Assembly (NCBI RefSeq): GCF_900113175.1
Contig: NZ_FOOK01000004.1
Location: forward strand, 62,001 to 126,000
Source: Planifilum fulgidum
GTDB taxonomy: Bacteria; Bacillota; Bacilli; Thermoactinomycetales; DSM-44946
DNA: 64,000 nucleotides
Direction: 5' to 3'
The position numbers and the translations under genes were made by a program. This document shows, piece by piece, positions 35,051-43,041 of the stretch. Below the pieces are notes generated by a model that saw only the letters and a list, made by a program, of their open reading frames with translations, ran no database searches and was not told where the DNA came from. The first letter of the stretch is position 1. Every line of letters begins with the position of its first letter.

Positions 35051-35563
35051 TTAACGGACCTGGGCGTTGGCGTGCGCAGCCTCGTACCGCTTGACGCAGT
35101 CCCGGTACAGCTCTTGAGCGAATCGGGCGTCTTTCCATCCCTTGATGACGGTTTTCTTGTTTTCCAGGTCTTTGTATACCTGGAAGAAGTGTTCGATCTC
35201 CTTGAGCACGTGGGGAGCGACATCCTCCAGGGCTTTCACCTGATCCCAGCGCGGGTCGTCCACCGGGACGGCCAGGAGTTTTTCATCCTCTCCTTTGTCA
35301 TCGGCCATCAGCAACACGCCGATGACGCGGGAGCGGATGACACACCCGGGGAAGGTGGGGAAGGTGGTCAGCACGAGGATGTCCAGGGGATCCCCGTCTT
35401 CGGCCAGGGTGCCTTCCAGGTAGCCGTATTCGGTGGGGTAATGCATCGGGGAATACAACACCCGATCCAGGCGGAAAACTCCCGCTTCCTTGTCGTATTC
35501 ATATTTGTTTTGGCTTCCAGCCGGAATTTCGATGAACGCATCGACGATCAACGGTTGTTCCAT
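35051..35563 (-). CDS. ppa: Inorganic pyrophosphatase, family I
   Basis: The 170-residue enzyme hydrolyses pyrophosphate. It has the family I metal site DGDPLDILV (Asp56, Asp58, Asp61), NKYEYD (Lys20, Glu22) and VDDPRWDQV. ATG follows a GGAGGAGGATGG site. B. subtilis uses a family II enzyme (PpaC), so a family I enzyme is a mild difference. It ends just upstream of the serine-operon promoter. Confidence 0.93.
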   Translation of the reverse strand: MEQPLIVDAFIEIPAGSQNKYEYDKEAGVFRLDRVLYSPMHYPTEYGYLEGTLAEDGDPLDILVLTTFPTFPGCVIRSRVIGVLLMADDKGEDEKLLAVPVDDPRWDQVKALEDVAPHVLKEIEHFFQVYKDLENKKTVIKGWKDARFAQELYRDCVKRYEAAHANAQVR

Positions 35564-35703
35564 CGGCCATCCTCCTCCTTTGCTGCATCATGAATTTGAA
35601 GGTGGAGTTGACAAAAACCGGATTTTCCGGCCTGATTTTTTTGCCAACAATAACATTCTAGTCTCTTTTTTCAAGCGAAGCAAACGGTTTGTGCCGAGGG
35701 CTG

Positions 35704-35712
35704 TGGTACAAT
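35704..35712 (+). promoter_or_regulatory. Extended -10 promoter of the rhodanese gene
   Basis: TGG followed by TACAAT (35707-35712) lies 30 bases before the preferred start. It matches the recurrent TGG-TANNNT element in this window. Confidence 0.45.
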
Positions 35713-35742
35713 GTTATCAGCAATTGGGGGAGGGGGCAAAGC

Positions 35743-36057
35743 GTGGAGATTCCCTGCATTTCCGCAGAAGACTTTGCAGAAAAATACCGGTCCGGAGCGC
35801 TGAAGGACGCGACGCTGCTGGATGTGCGGGAGTGGGAGGAATGGCAGGTGGACCGGTTGGAGGGGGCGGTTTTCTTTCCCTTGTCCTGTTTTCCTCCGCC
35901 GCCGGGGCGGTTGAATCCGGAAAAGCCCATTTACGTGTATTGCGCCCACGGGGTTCGCAGCGTCCACGCGGCGGATCTGCTGCTCCGGCTGGGTTATCCG
36001 CGGGTGATCCATGTGGAGGGCGGTTTGGCCCGGGTGCGGCTTTTGCTGGAAAAATAA
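35743..36057 (+). CDS. Rhodanese-domain protein
   Basis: This 104-residue single-domain rhodanese has LLDVREWEEWQ near the N-terminus and the active-site loop YCAHGVRS with the sulfur-carrying cysteine. It probably handles persulfide sulfur or acts as a cytoplasmic sulfurtransferase. GTG at 35743 follows GGGGGAGGGGG; the upstream in-frame GTG at 35689 precedes the promoter. Confidence 0.82.
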   Translation: MEIPCISAEDFAEKYRSGALKDATLLDVREWEEWQVDRLEGAVFFPLSCFPPPPGRLNPEKPIYVYCAHGVRSVHAADLLLRLGYPRVIHVEGGLARVRLLLEK

Positions 36058-36084
36058 AAAGCCGCCCGAGGGGCTCGAGCAGCT
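36055..36084 (-). terminator. Terminator after ferredoxin gene
   Basis: On the minus strand an 11-bp stem (36084-36074 with 36070-36060, two G-T pairs) is followed by a T-rich tract. It lies 11 bases after the ferredoxin stop. Confidence 0.7.
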
Positions 36085-36094
36085 TATCCGTTCA

Positions 36095-36343
<249 letters not shown>

Positions 36344-36388
36344 TCATTGTAGAATGATTCCTCGCGGTTTGCAAGGGAGTTGAGAAAG

Positions 36389-36997
36389 ATGGAAGATTCC
36401 GAAGAACGGGGTGGGGGGCCCGGGGAGCCGGGCATGACGGACCGGGAGCTGCTGCTCAATCTCTACGCGACGCAGTTGTTGGTCCTTTTTTTGGCGGTGA
36501 TGCTCCTTCTTGTTCAGGGAAGGCTGTCGGCGGGGCTTTTCCAATGGCGGGAAAGTCTTTACTGGGCCGCCGGGGTGCTGTTGGGGATGATCGTGGTGGG
36601 GATTGAGGTGCTCCTTGTGCGGGTGCTTCCCCCCGAATGGTTGGATGACGGGGGAATCAATCTGCGGCTTTTTCGGGGCCGTTCCCTGTGGCACATTGCC
36701 TGGATCGCCCTTTTGGTTTCCGTCGCGGAGGAGATGCTGTTTCGGGGGGCGGTTCAGCATTGGCTGGGAATCTGGGGAACCAGCCTTCTTTTTACGTTGA
36801 TACATTTTCGTTACCTGCGCCGGTGGGCAATGTCTTGCCTGCTGTTTGCCGTCAGCGCCGCCCTCGGGTGGTCGGCGGAGTGGAGCGGGACGCTGACCCC
36901 CGCGATCGTCGCCCATTTTATTATCGATTTCGTGATGGGCGCGTTGATCCGAATGGGAAGGATCCCCGGGATGGATGGGCCGCCGGACAAGGCATGA
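36389..36997 (+). CDS. CPBP-family intramembrane metalloprotease (YpbD-like)
   Basis: The 202-residue membrane protein has about six helices and the CPBP/Abi motifs EEMLFRG, a histidine in TLIHFRY, and HFIIDF near the end, which form the intramembrane metal site. The natural substrate is unknown. ATG at 36389 is nine bases after AAGGGAG. Confidence 0.82.
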   Translation: MEDSEERGGGPGEPGMTDRELLLNLYATQLLVLFLAVMLLLVQGRLSAGLFQWRESLYWAAGVLLGMIVVGIEVLLVRVLPPEWLDDGGINLRLFRGRSLWHIAWIALLVSVAEEMLFRGAVQHWLGIWGTSLLFTLIHFRYLRRWAMSCLLFAVSAALGWSAEWSGTLTPAIVAHFIIDFVMGALIRMGRIPGMDGPPDKA

Positions 36998-37052
36998 CCG
37001 GCGAAAGAAGGGCATAGGCTGGGATGAGGGAACATGGCGGGGGGATGGAGTG

Positions 37053-37436
37053 ATGTCCCGTCGGGATCTTTTGTTCGGCCCCCTTCTCACCTGGATTTTT
37101 GCGGGGATGGCCCTTCATCGGTTGCCGGAAGAGACGCCCGGTCCACCCTTCTGGCGGTATGTTTCCGTCGATTTTCTGGTGTTTCTGGTTCTGTGGGCCC
37201 TCTGTTTCCATCTCCTTTTTCGGACCGTCGCAAAGGGAGCGGGGGGATTTGCGGAACTCCCCTTGCCGGTCAGCCACCGGAAGCGGCTGCGCTGCGCCAT
37301 TCCGGTGGTCTCGGCCCTGTTGCTGCTTCCTTTCCTGTTCTATCACGCGCCGGTGTTCGCCGCATTGGGAACGGGATTTTTCGGGACACGGGAGGCGCTG
37401 CGCTGGTTCCGGAAAAGGAGAGCCCGTTTGGAATAG
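37053..37436 (+). CDS. Small membrane protein of unknown function
   Basis: The 127-residue product has three predicted membrane segments (about 7-22, 37-55 and 84-104) with a basic C-terminus. I do not recognise a family. It follows the CPBP protease gene in the same direction, 55 bases on, and may be cotranscribed. GTG at 37050 is an alternative start. The 94 bases after it hold nothing recognisable. Confidence 0.55.
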   Translation: MSRRDLLFGPLLTWIFAGMALHRLPEETPGPPFWRYVSVDFLVFLVLWALCFHLLFRTVAKGAGGFAELPLPVSHRKRLRCAIPVVSALLLLPFLFYHAPVFAALGTGFFGTREALRWFRKRRARLE

Positions 37437-37530
37437 GGGCTTGTCCGCGGCGGGCGAGGGACGCGGCGATCGGGTCGATCCGCCCCCCTCTGTCTGAGTT
37501 CCTTCGGTTTTACGGGAGAATGCAAAGGCG

Positions 37531-37950
37531 CTACATCCGGAGCACTCTGAGAGCCCGGGCCGCCTTTCTGGCGAAAACCAGGGGATTTTCCACCGATTCG
37601 AAATGAATGTAGAACAGGCGGAGGTTTTCAAATAACCAGTGATTGTGCAATGCCGTGACGAGAATTCCCTGTTTCCGGAGAGCCGAGATAAAGGGGTTGA
37701 TTTCCCTTTGCAGGATGACCGTCTCGCCCAAATTCAGCGCCCGACCTTGCCGATCAATGCTCTCAAAGCTGAAAAAAGTGGGCAGCACCAGCGGGGAACG
37801 GCTGCGGCGCCCCAGAATGGTGACAGGGATGTTCCGGAATCTTTGGATGAAGCACACGCCATTGATGACACTCGGGGATCCGCCCACAATTCTGGCAAAT
37901 TGACTGCACAGTCCATTCAGCGCCTCATGGGATGAACCTCCTTTATCCAA
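37531..37950 (-). CDS. DUF1259 (LppY/LpqO-type) protein
   Basis: The roughly 130-residue frame matches DUF1259: LCSQFARIVGG, FFSFESIDRQGRALNLGETV and ALHNHWLFENLRLFYIHFES. The domain looks complete, yet the start is unclear. A strong AAAGGAGG lies inside the N-terminal frame, and the ATG spaced for it (37932-37930) is in the wrong frame and gives only three codons. TTG at 37950 is the longest option. Either the true start is a non-standard codon near LNGLCSQF or an indel has damaged the 5' end. Function of the family is unknown. Confidence 0.65.
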   Translation of the reverse strand: MDKGGSSHEALNGLCSQFARIVGGSPSVINGVCFIQRFRNIPVTILGRRSRSPLVLPTFFSFESIDRQGRALNLGETVILQREINPFISALRKQGILVTALHNHWLFENLRLFYIHFESVENPLVFARKAARALRVLRM

Positions 37951-38099
37951 TTGTTTTCACAATATGTGTCTGTTGGTCTTGATGCAGCATTTCTTTCCCC
38001 ATTGATTGAAAAATGGGCTGATGAGGTCCCCCCTGAAGGCGCCGATTCGAAGAGGTCCGGAAAAACCGGTGCGCCGCAGGACAAATTTCCGCTAACCCC

Positions 38100-38129
38100 T
38101 TGACATCTTCTCCGTTTCTGTATTAAGAT
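38100..38129 (+). promoter_or_regulatory. Promoter of the tRNA cluster
   Basis: TTGACA (38100-38105), 18 bases and TAAGAT (38124-38129) precede tRNA-Ser by 25 bases. Confidence 0.7.
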
Positions 38130-38154
38130 AATAACCGCATCGGTTCTGGAACGC

Positions 38155-38247
38155 GGAGAGATACCCAAGAGGCCGAAGGGGACGGTTTGCTAAACCGTTA
38201 GGGGGCCAAATGGCCCCGCGCGGGTTCGAATCCCGCTCTCTCCGCCA
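38155..38247 (+). tRNA. tRNA-Ser (GCU)
   Basis: A 93-base class II tRNA with acceptor GGAGAGA/TCTCTCC, a long variable arm (GGGGGCCAAATGGCCCC), T loop TTCGAAT and encoded CCA. The loop TTGCTAA gives anticodon GCT, decoding AGC/AGU. It is a plausible partner of the AGC T-box at 34719-35010. Confidence 0.95.
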
Positions 38248-38303
38248 AACTTGGGAAGGACGCTCCGCCGACCGGCGGGTCGTCCTCCCTCATTTAAAGA
38301 TGG

Positions 38304-38380
38304 GGCGGCGTAGCTCAGCTGGCTAGAGCGTACGGTTCATACCCGTAAGGTCGGGGGTTCGAGGCCCTCCGCCGCTACCA
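38304..38380 (+). tRNA. tRNA-Met (CAU), elongator type
   Basis: A 77-base tRNA with acceptor GGCGGCG/CGCCGCT (first pair G-U), D arm AGCTCAGCTGG, anticodon loop TTCATAC and encoded CCA. It closely resembles the elongator tRNA-Met of Bacillus. The T loop reads TTCGAGG, with an unusual G at position 60. Confidence 0.94.
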
Positions 38381-38386
38381 ACGCGC

Positions 38387-38460
38387 AGGGGCGTAGTTTA
38401 ATGGCAGAACAGAGGTCTCCAAAACCTCCAGTGCGGGTTCGATTCCTGCCGCCCCTGCCA
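38387..38460 (+). tRNA. tRNA-Trp (CCA)
   Basis: A 74-base cloverleaf with acceptor AGGGGCG/CGCCCCT, anticodon loop CTCCAAA (anticodon CCA), T loop TTCGATT, discriminator G and encoded CCA. Confidence 0.95.
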
Positions 38461-38469
38461 CAAATGCAC

Positions 38470-38543
38470 GGGGGCATAGCCAAGTGGTAAGGCACGGGAC
38501 TGCAAATCCCTTATCCCCGGTTCGATTCCGGGTGCCCCCTCCA
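38470..38543 (+). tRNA. tRNA-Cys (GCA)
   Basis: A 74-base cloverleaf with acceptor GGGGGCA/TGCCCCC, anticodon loop CTGCAAA (anticodon GCA), T loop TTCGATT, discriminator T and encoded CCA. It is the last tRNA of the cluster. Confidence 0.95.
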
Positions 38544-38558
38544 ACAGGTTGAAAGGAT

Positions 38559-38587
38559 ATCCTTCGAGAGAAGGATTCTTTTTTTAT
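38559..38587 (+). terminator. Terminator of the tRNA cluster
   Basis: ATCCTTC (38559-38565), loop GAGA and GAAGGAT (38570-38576) are followed by a long T tract. Confidence 0.88.
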
Positions 38588-38751
38588 TTTTTCGGCGAGG
38601 GAAAAATTCCCGCAAAATTCTGGGTGAAAAAGGGACGACCTTGGTGTATCCTGTTCTCAGAGGGGAAAAACGGGAAACCGGTTGCCGGAACGAATGGGGA
38701 GATCCTCTCATACGCTGAAATGAAGAGGTCTCCGGCGAGGGAGGGTAAACC

Positions 38752-39339
38752 ATGCGTGTCGAGCGATTGGGTCGGGATAAAATCCGCTTCTACCTCTCGA
38801 TGGACGACTTGGTGGAACGCGGAATCGAAAAGGCGGACATGTGGCGGGACATTCCCAAGGTGCACGAGCTTTTCAACGATATGATGGAACAGGCGTACCA
38901 GGAATTGGGGTTTGAGGCGACAGGGCCCGTCGCAGTCGAGGTGTTTACACTTCCGGCCCAGGGAATGGTCGTCGTCGTCACGCGGGGGCGTCGGCCGCAC
39001 TCCGACGAGTTTGACGATGACGATGTGTATGAATTGGAAGTCACCCTGGAGGAAAGCGATCGGATTATTTTCCGGTTTGCCGATTTTGAAGATCTCGTGC
39101 AGGCGGCGATGCGCATGCACCCACTCGTGGAGCGCGAAGGGAAGGTTTATGCCTACCGGGGACAATATTACCTGGTCTTTGACAGCGACGTAAAGACGAA
39201 GAATCTGGACGCCTTGGTGGCGATCCTTTCCGAATACGGCGAAGCTTCCACCGTGACGGAGCATGTGTTGATGGAGTACGGAACCACGGTGTGGGCGGAA
39301 GATGCCGTTCATCAGCTTGTGCGACATTTCTCCCGATGA
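38752..39339 (+). CDS. mecA: Adaptor protein MecA/YpbH family
   Basis: MecA-type adaptors deliver substrates to the ClpC-ClpP protease. The 195-residue protein has the N-terminal substrate-binding part (MRVERLGRDKIRFYLSMDDL), an acidic linker (about 83-92) and the C-terminal ClpC-binding domain ending EYGTTVWAEDAVHQLVRHF. The position near fer, ypbD-like and gudB resembles B. subtilis ypbH (mecB), so the paralogue is uncertain. ATG follows GAGGGAGGG. The 208 bases before it hold only the tRNA terminator and no clear promoter. Confidence 0.9.
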   Translation: MRVERLGRDKIRFYLSMDDLVERGIEKADMWRDIPKVHELFNDMMEQAYQELGFEATGPVAVEVFTLPAQGMVVVVTRGRRPHSDEFDDDDVYELEVTLEESDRIIFRFADFEDLVQAAMRMHPLVEREGKVYAYRGQYYLVFDSDVKTKNLDALVAILSEYGEASTVTEHVLMEYGTTVWAEDAVHQLVRHFSR

Positions 39340-39344
39340 AAAAC

Positions 39345-39372
39345 ACCGCGCCCTGTGCGCGGTTTTGTAGTG
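39345..39372 (+). terminator. Bidirectional terminator between mecA and the deacetylase gene
   Basis: ACCGCGC (39345-39351) pairs with GCGCGGT (39357-39363). A T-rich tail follows on the plus strand and an A tract precedes it, giving a T run on the minus strand too. Confidence 0.75.
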
Positions 39373-39375
39373 TTT

Positions 39376-40101
39376 TCACACCTGAAACCAGTCGTCGGTT
39401 CGGCCGGATGGCCGGCAAAACTCCCCCTTATGGATGACCAGCTGGAAATATTCCTCCCGGCGCAGCCCGCGGAGGTCCCCGTCGAAAACGCCGGGAAACA
39501 CGCGTTCGATGGATGCCCGTTGGGTTCGATGCTGGCGGAGCGCTTCCGCAATGCGCTCAAGGTGGGGGGAGACGTCGATCACCGTGGAGATCAGGGCATC
39601 TTCCGTCGCGTGAACGGGCCGCCGCATCGTCCGGGCAATCGATTCCGGGATGGCGACGTAATACAGGGACAGGGATTTTCTTCGCTTGCTCTCGAGAACC
39701 GCCCGAAGGGCGGCTTTTTGAACGGCTTGGTGATCCGGGTGGCCGGAAATGCCGTGGGGCGGGAAGGTGATGATCACGTCGGGGGCGGTGCTTTCGATCA
39801 CGGCGCCGATCTCGTCCGCCAACATCTCCTCCGGCAGGTCCTTCAGCCGGCCGTCCCCGTGATCCCGCAGGATGATGCGATCGAGACCCAAGATCTTTCC
39901 GGCGCGCTTCAATTCCTCGGCCCGGATGTCCCCGAGCTGTTCCGGCGGGCAAACCCCCGCCGTCTTTCCCGCTTCTCCCCGGGTGGCGCAGTAGAGGACG
40001 ATGCGGGTGTCCTTCCGGTCGGCGTACCGGGCGATCGATCCGCCGCAGGTGAAGGTTTCGTCATCGGGATGGGCGAAGACGAGCAATGCGGTTCGGGACA
40101 T
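39376..40101 (-). CDS. PIG-L family deacetylase, bacillithiol biosynthesis type (BshB2-like)
   Basis: The 241-residue zinc enzyme has AHPDDE near the N-terminus and HPDH at GISGHPDHQAV, the metal and catalytic motifs of GlcNAc-malate deacetylases. LRDHGDGRLKDLP and the overall length resemble BshB2, which removes acetyl from GlcNAc-malate in bacillithiol synthesis. The bacillithiol disulfide reductase gene ypdA lies two genes away, supporting that role. ATG at 40101 has GGAGAGGAGG upstream on the minus strand. Confidence 0.82.
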   Translation of the reverse strand: MSRTALLVFAHPDDETFTCGGSIARYADRKDTRIVLYCATRGEAGKTAGVCPPEQLGDIRAEELKRAGKILGLDRIILRDHGDGRLKDLPEEMLADEIGAVIESTAPDVIITFPPHGISGHPDHQAVQKAALRAVLESKRRKSLSLYYVAIPESIARTMRRPVHATEDALISTVIDVSPHLERIAEALRQHRTQRASIERVFPGVFDGDLRGLRREEYFQLVIHKGEFCRPSGRTDDWFQV

Positions 40102-40155
40102 GGCAGGCCTCCTCTCCAAAGCGGAAAAAAGTGGGACGATTTTCGGTCCCTTCTC

Positions 40156-40161
40156 ATTATA
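40156..40161 (-). promoter_or_regulatory. Candidate -10 element for the deacetylase gene
   Basis: A consensus TATAAT on the minus strand lies 55 bases upstream of the start. No good -35 hexamer accompanies it. Confidence 0.35.
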
Positions 40162-40203
40162 CTTCACTATCATCGGGCGGTGTTCTTTTTCTCGAAACTG
40201 GTG

Positions 40204-40209
40204 TATACT
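40204..40209 (+). promoter_or_regulatory. Candidate -10 element for gudB
   Basis: TATACT lies 45 bases before the gudB start, preceded by TG. The -35 region is weak. Confidence 0.35.
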
Positions 40210-40253
40210 TGGTAATGAACTGATCGGGATCATATATTTTGAGGTGGTCAACA

Positions 40254-41540
40254 ATGACACAGCAGACGGAAGAAACCGAAAAACAGGCGCTTCCCGAGGC
40301 GGAGGAACTGGATGTCCTCGCATCGACGCAGAAGGTGATCAAACGGGCACTGGAGAAGCTGGGGTATCCGGAGCACGTGTATGAGTTGCTGAAAGAGCCG
40401 TTGCGGGTGCTTACGGTCCGCATCCCCGTCCGCATGGACGACGGCAGCGTCAAGGTGTTCACCGGGTACCGGGCACAACACAACGATGCGGTGGGCCCCA
40501 CCAAAGGAGGCGTTCGGTTTCATCCGGACGTTACTGAAAATGAAGTGAAAGCGCTTTCCATCTGGATGAGCATCAAAGCGGGCATTGTCGATCTTCCCTA
40601 CGGCGGCGGAAAAGGAGGCATCGTGTGCGATCCGCGGAAGCTTTCCTTCCGCGAATTGGAAAGGTTGTCCCGGGGATATGTCCGGGCCATCAGTCAAATC
40701 GTCGGTCCGACCAAGGACATTCCCGCCCCCGATGTGTTCACCAACTCGCAGATCATGGCATGGATGCTGGATGAATACAGCCGCATCCGCGAGTTTGATT
40801 CCCCGGCCTTCATCACCGGGAAACCGTTGGTGTTGGGCGGTTCGCGAGGCCGTGAAACCGCCACGGCCAAAGGGGTCACCATCATGATCCGCGAGGCGGC
40901 CAAGCGCCGGAACCTGGATTTGAAGGATGCCCGGGTGGTGATCCAAGGGTTCGGAAACGCCGGCAGCTTCCTGGCGAAGTTCATGAGCGACGCCGGCGCC
41001 AAGGTGATCGGGATTTCCGATGTGTACGGGGGTCTGTACGACGAAAACGGCCTGGATATCGATTATCTGCTGGACCGCAGGGACTCCTTCGGCACGGTGA
41101 CCCGCCTGTTTAAGGACACCATCACCAACCAGGAGCTTTTGGAGCTGGATTGCGACATTCTCGTGCCGGCGGCGGTGGAAAATCAGATCACCGCGGCCAA
41201 TGCGCATCGGATCAAGGCGGATATCGTGGTGGAAGCGGCCAACGGGCCGACGACCCTCGAAGCGACGCGCATCCTGCATGAGCGGGGAATCCTCTTGGTG
41301 CCGGATGTGCTGGCCAGCGCCGGGGGAGTGACCGTCTCCTACTTTGAATGGGTCCAAAACAACCAGGGATATTATTGGTCGGAAGAAGAAGTGGAGCGCA
41401 AATTGGAAGAGATCATGGTCAAGGCCTTCGATAACGTGTACAACCTCGCCCGTTCGCGGAACGTGGATATGCGGTTGGCCGCTTACATGGTCGGGGTTCG
41501 CAAAATGGCGGAAGCATCCCGCTTTCGCGGTTGGGTATAA
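40254..41540 (+). CDS. gudB: NAD-specific glutamate dehydrogenase
   Basis: The 428-residue enzyme interconverts glutamate with 2-oxoglutarate and ammonia. It has [13 protein letters not shown], the catalytic [15 protein letters not shown] loop, and the Rossmann motif [11 protein letters not shown]. It is of RocG/GudB length. Its neighbour ypdA is also the neighbour of gudB in B. subtilis, so GudB is the better name. Glutamate from the catabolic island could be routed through it. ATG at 40254 follows GAGGTGG. Confidence 0.92.
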   Translation: MTQQTEETEKQALPEAEELDVLASTQKVIKRALEKLGYPEHVYELLKEPLRVLTVRIPVRMDDGSVKVFTGYRAQHNDAVGPTKGGVRFHPDVTENEVKALSIWMSIKAGIVDLPYGGGKGGIVCDPRKLSFRELERLSRGYVRAISQIVGPTKDIPAPDVFTNSQIMAWMLDEYSRIREFDSPAFITGKPLVLGGSRGRETATAKGVTIMIREAAKRRNLDLKDARVVIQGFGNAGSFLAKFMSDAGAKVIGISDVYGGLYDENGLDIDYLLDRRDSFGTVTRLFKDTITNQELLELDCDILVPAAVENQITAANAHRIKADIVVEAANGPTTLEATRILHERGILLVPDVLASAGGVTVSYFEWVQNNQGYYWSEEEVERKLEEIMVKAFDNVYNLARSRNVDMRLAAYMVGVRKMAEASRFRGWV

Positions 41541-41580
41541 ATAGGCTATAATAATTTTTGGACGCCATTTTCCAGAAAAA

Positions 41581-41605
41581 GCACCCTGTTTGTGGGGTGT
41601 TTTTT
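41581..41605 (+). terminator. Terminator after gudB
   Basis: CACCC and GGGTG form a short stem around TGTTTGTG, extended by A-T pairs, followed by six T. Confidence 0.65.
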
Positions 41606-41627
41606 CTGTGGAGCCGGAGGGATACCG

Positions 41628-42620
41628 ATGTACGATCCGATTATCGTCGGCGCCGGACCCTGCGGATTGTCCGTCGCCATCGAGACGAAAAAGCGGGGGA
41701 TGAATCCCCTGGTGATCGAAAAGGGTTGTCTCGTCAACTCGATTTATCATTTTCCCACGCACATGCAGTTTTTCAGCACGCCGGAGCTGTTGGAGATCGG
41801 CGGGATTCCCTTTGTCACCGCGGGGGAGAAGCCGTATCGCGCGGAAGCGTTGAAATATTACCGGGCGGTGGCGAAAAAATACGAGCTGAATGTCCACACC
41901 TATGAAAAGGTGGTTCGGGCGGAGAAGGGAAAAGAGGGTTTCGTCGTGTTCACCGAGGGGAGGGGCGGCCGTGAAGGCCGTTATGAGACGCCCCATCTCG
42001 TGATCGCCACCGGCTATTACGACAATCCCAACCGGATGAACATACCGGGTGAGGATCTGCCGAAAGTGCATCATTATTTCCGCGAAGCCCATCCCTATTC
42101 CGACATGGATGTCTTGGTGGTCGGCGGAAAGAACTCCGCCGTGGAAGCGGCTCTGGAGCTTCATCGGGCCGGAGCCCGGGTGACGATGGCTTACCGGCGG
42201 GACGCCTTTACCAAGAGCGTCAAGGCGTGGGTGAAGCCGGTGATCGAAAGCGCCATCAACAAGGGTTGGATTCGCATGCTCTGGAAGACGGAAGTGAAGG
42301 AAATTTGTCCCGACCATGTGGTGCTGGAGCAGGAGGGGCGGGTGTTTACCCTCCCCAACGATGTGGTGTTTGCCATGACCGGGTACCGGCCGGATGTTTC
42401 CATGCTGCGCCGGCTGGGGGTTTCCATCGATCCGGAAACGGGGGCTCCCGTTCACGATCCGGAGACGATGGAGACCAGCGTCTCCGGCCTGTACATCGCC
42501 GGCGTGATTGCCGCCGGACATGACGCCAATTCGATTTTCATCGAAAACGGCCGCTTTCACGGGGAACGGATCGCCCGTCACCTGGAGGCGTCCCGGGCGA
42601 AAGTGGCGGGCCGAGGATGA
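41628..42620 (+). CDS. ypdA: Bacillithiol disulfide reductase YpdA (Bdr)
   Basis: The 330-residue flavoprotein has the FAD motif IVGAGPCGLS at the N-terminus, the NADPH motif VVGGKNSAVEAALEL and a C-terminal FAD contact GLYIAGVIAAGHDANSIFIENGR. YpdA reduces bacillithiol disulfide with NADPH. It fits the nearby BshB2-type gene. ATG at 41628 follows GGAGG; the upstream frame to 41592 lies in the terminator. Confidence 0.92.
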   Translation: MYDPIIVGAGPCGLSVAIETKKRGMNPLVIEKGCLVNSIYHFPTHMQFFSTPELLEIGGIPFVTAGEKPYRAEALKYYRAVAKKYELNVHTYEKVVRAEKGKEGFVVFTEGRGGREGRYETPHLVIATGYYDNPNRMNIPGEDLPKVHHYFREAHPYSDMDVLVVGGKNSAVEAALELHRAGARVTMAYRRDAFTKSVKAWVKPVIESAINKGWIRMLWKTEVKEICPDHVVLEQEGRVFTLPNDVVFAMTGYRPDVSMLRRLGVSIDPETGAPVHDPETMETSVSGLYIAGVIAAGHDANSIFIENGRFHGERIARHLEASRAKVAGRG

Positions 42621-42695
42621 CCGGCAGAGGTCGTGTTAAAGGGAACGCTATTCGTCAAGACTATATGGATGTTGGAAAGAAAGGAGCGGATGCGC

Positions 42696-42884
42696 GTGAC
42701 AGTATTGCGGAAGGAGGGAGAAGGAACCTTGAAAAATCGCTATCTCGTGAAGATCCGTTGCCGAAAGTGCGGAGAGCAGTTCACGCTGAAGGGACAGATG
42801 CGCAAGGGGCAGGTGGAAACCGGGTTTAAACGATGCCTCTGCGACAACGAAGATGACTTTGACATCACCATGGAAAAAGTGTGA
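42696..42884 (+). CDS. Small cysteine-rich protein, unknown function
   Basis: A 62-residue basic product with CRKCGEQF and a second pair CLC (four cysteines in all) may bind zinc. I do not recognise the family. GTG at 42696 is nine bases after AAGGAG; TTG at 42729, with its own GGAGGGAGAAGG site, would give 51 residues starting MKNRYLVK and is a serious alternative. A strong terminator follows, which supports a real gene. Confidence 0.6.
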   Translation: MTVLRKEGEGTLKNRYLVKIRCRKCGEQFTLKGQMRKGQVETGFKRCLCDNEDDFDITMEKV

Positions 42885-42909
42885 GCCGGGTTGATCCCGG
42901 CTTTTTTTC
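42884..42909 (+). terminator. Terminator after the cysteine-rich gene
   Basis: AGCCGGG (42884-42890) pairs with CCCGGCT (42896-42902), loop TTGAT, followed by T7. Confidence 0.9.
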
Positions 42910-43041
42910 TTGCATAATCCGGATGGGCGGCGATCAGACTATTTTTTGAAGCAAATCCGCGGAGACGGAAGCACCGGACTGCGGAAAACGGTGGCACAGG
43001 GAGTCGGGATGTCCGACTTTGAAATGAAGGAGTGAGCGGTC

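Noticed and set aside
37437-37530. Gene in the gap between the small membrane protein and the DUF1259 gene
   Set aside because: No start with ribosome-binding site and no conserved peptide could be seen; it appears to be plain intergenic sequence.
38155-38543. tRNA cluster as attachment site of a genomic island
   Set aside because: All four tRNAs are intact with encoded CCA, and the flanking genes are core housekeeping or family genes with no repeat of a tRNA end.
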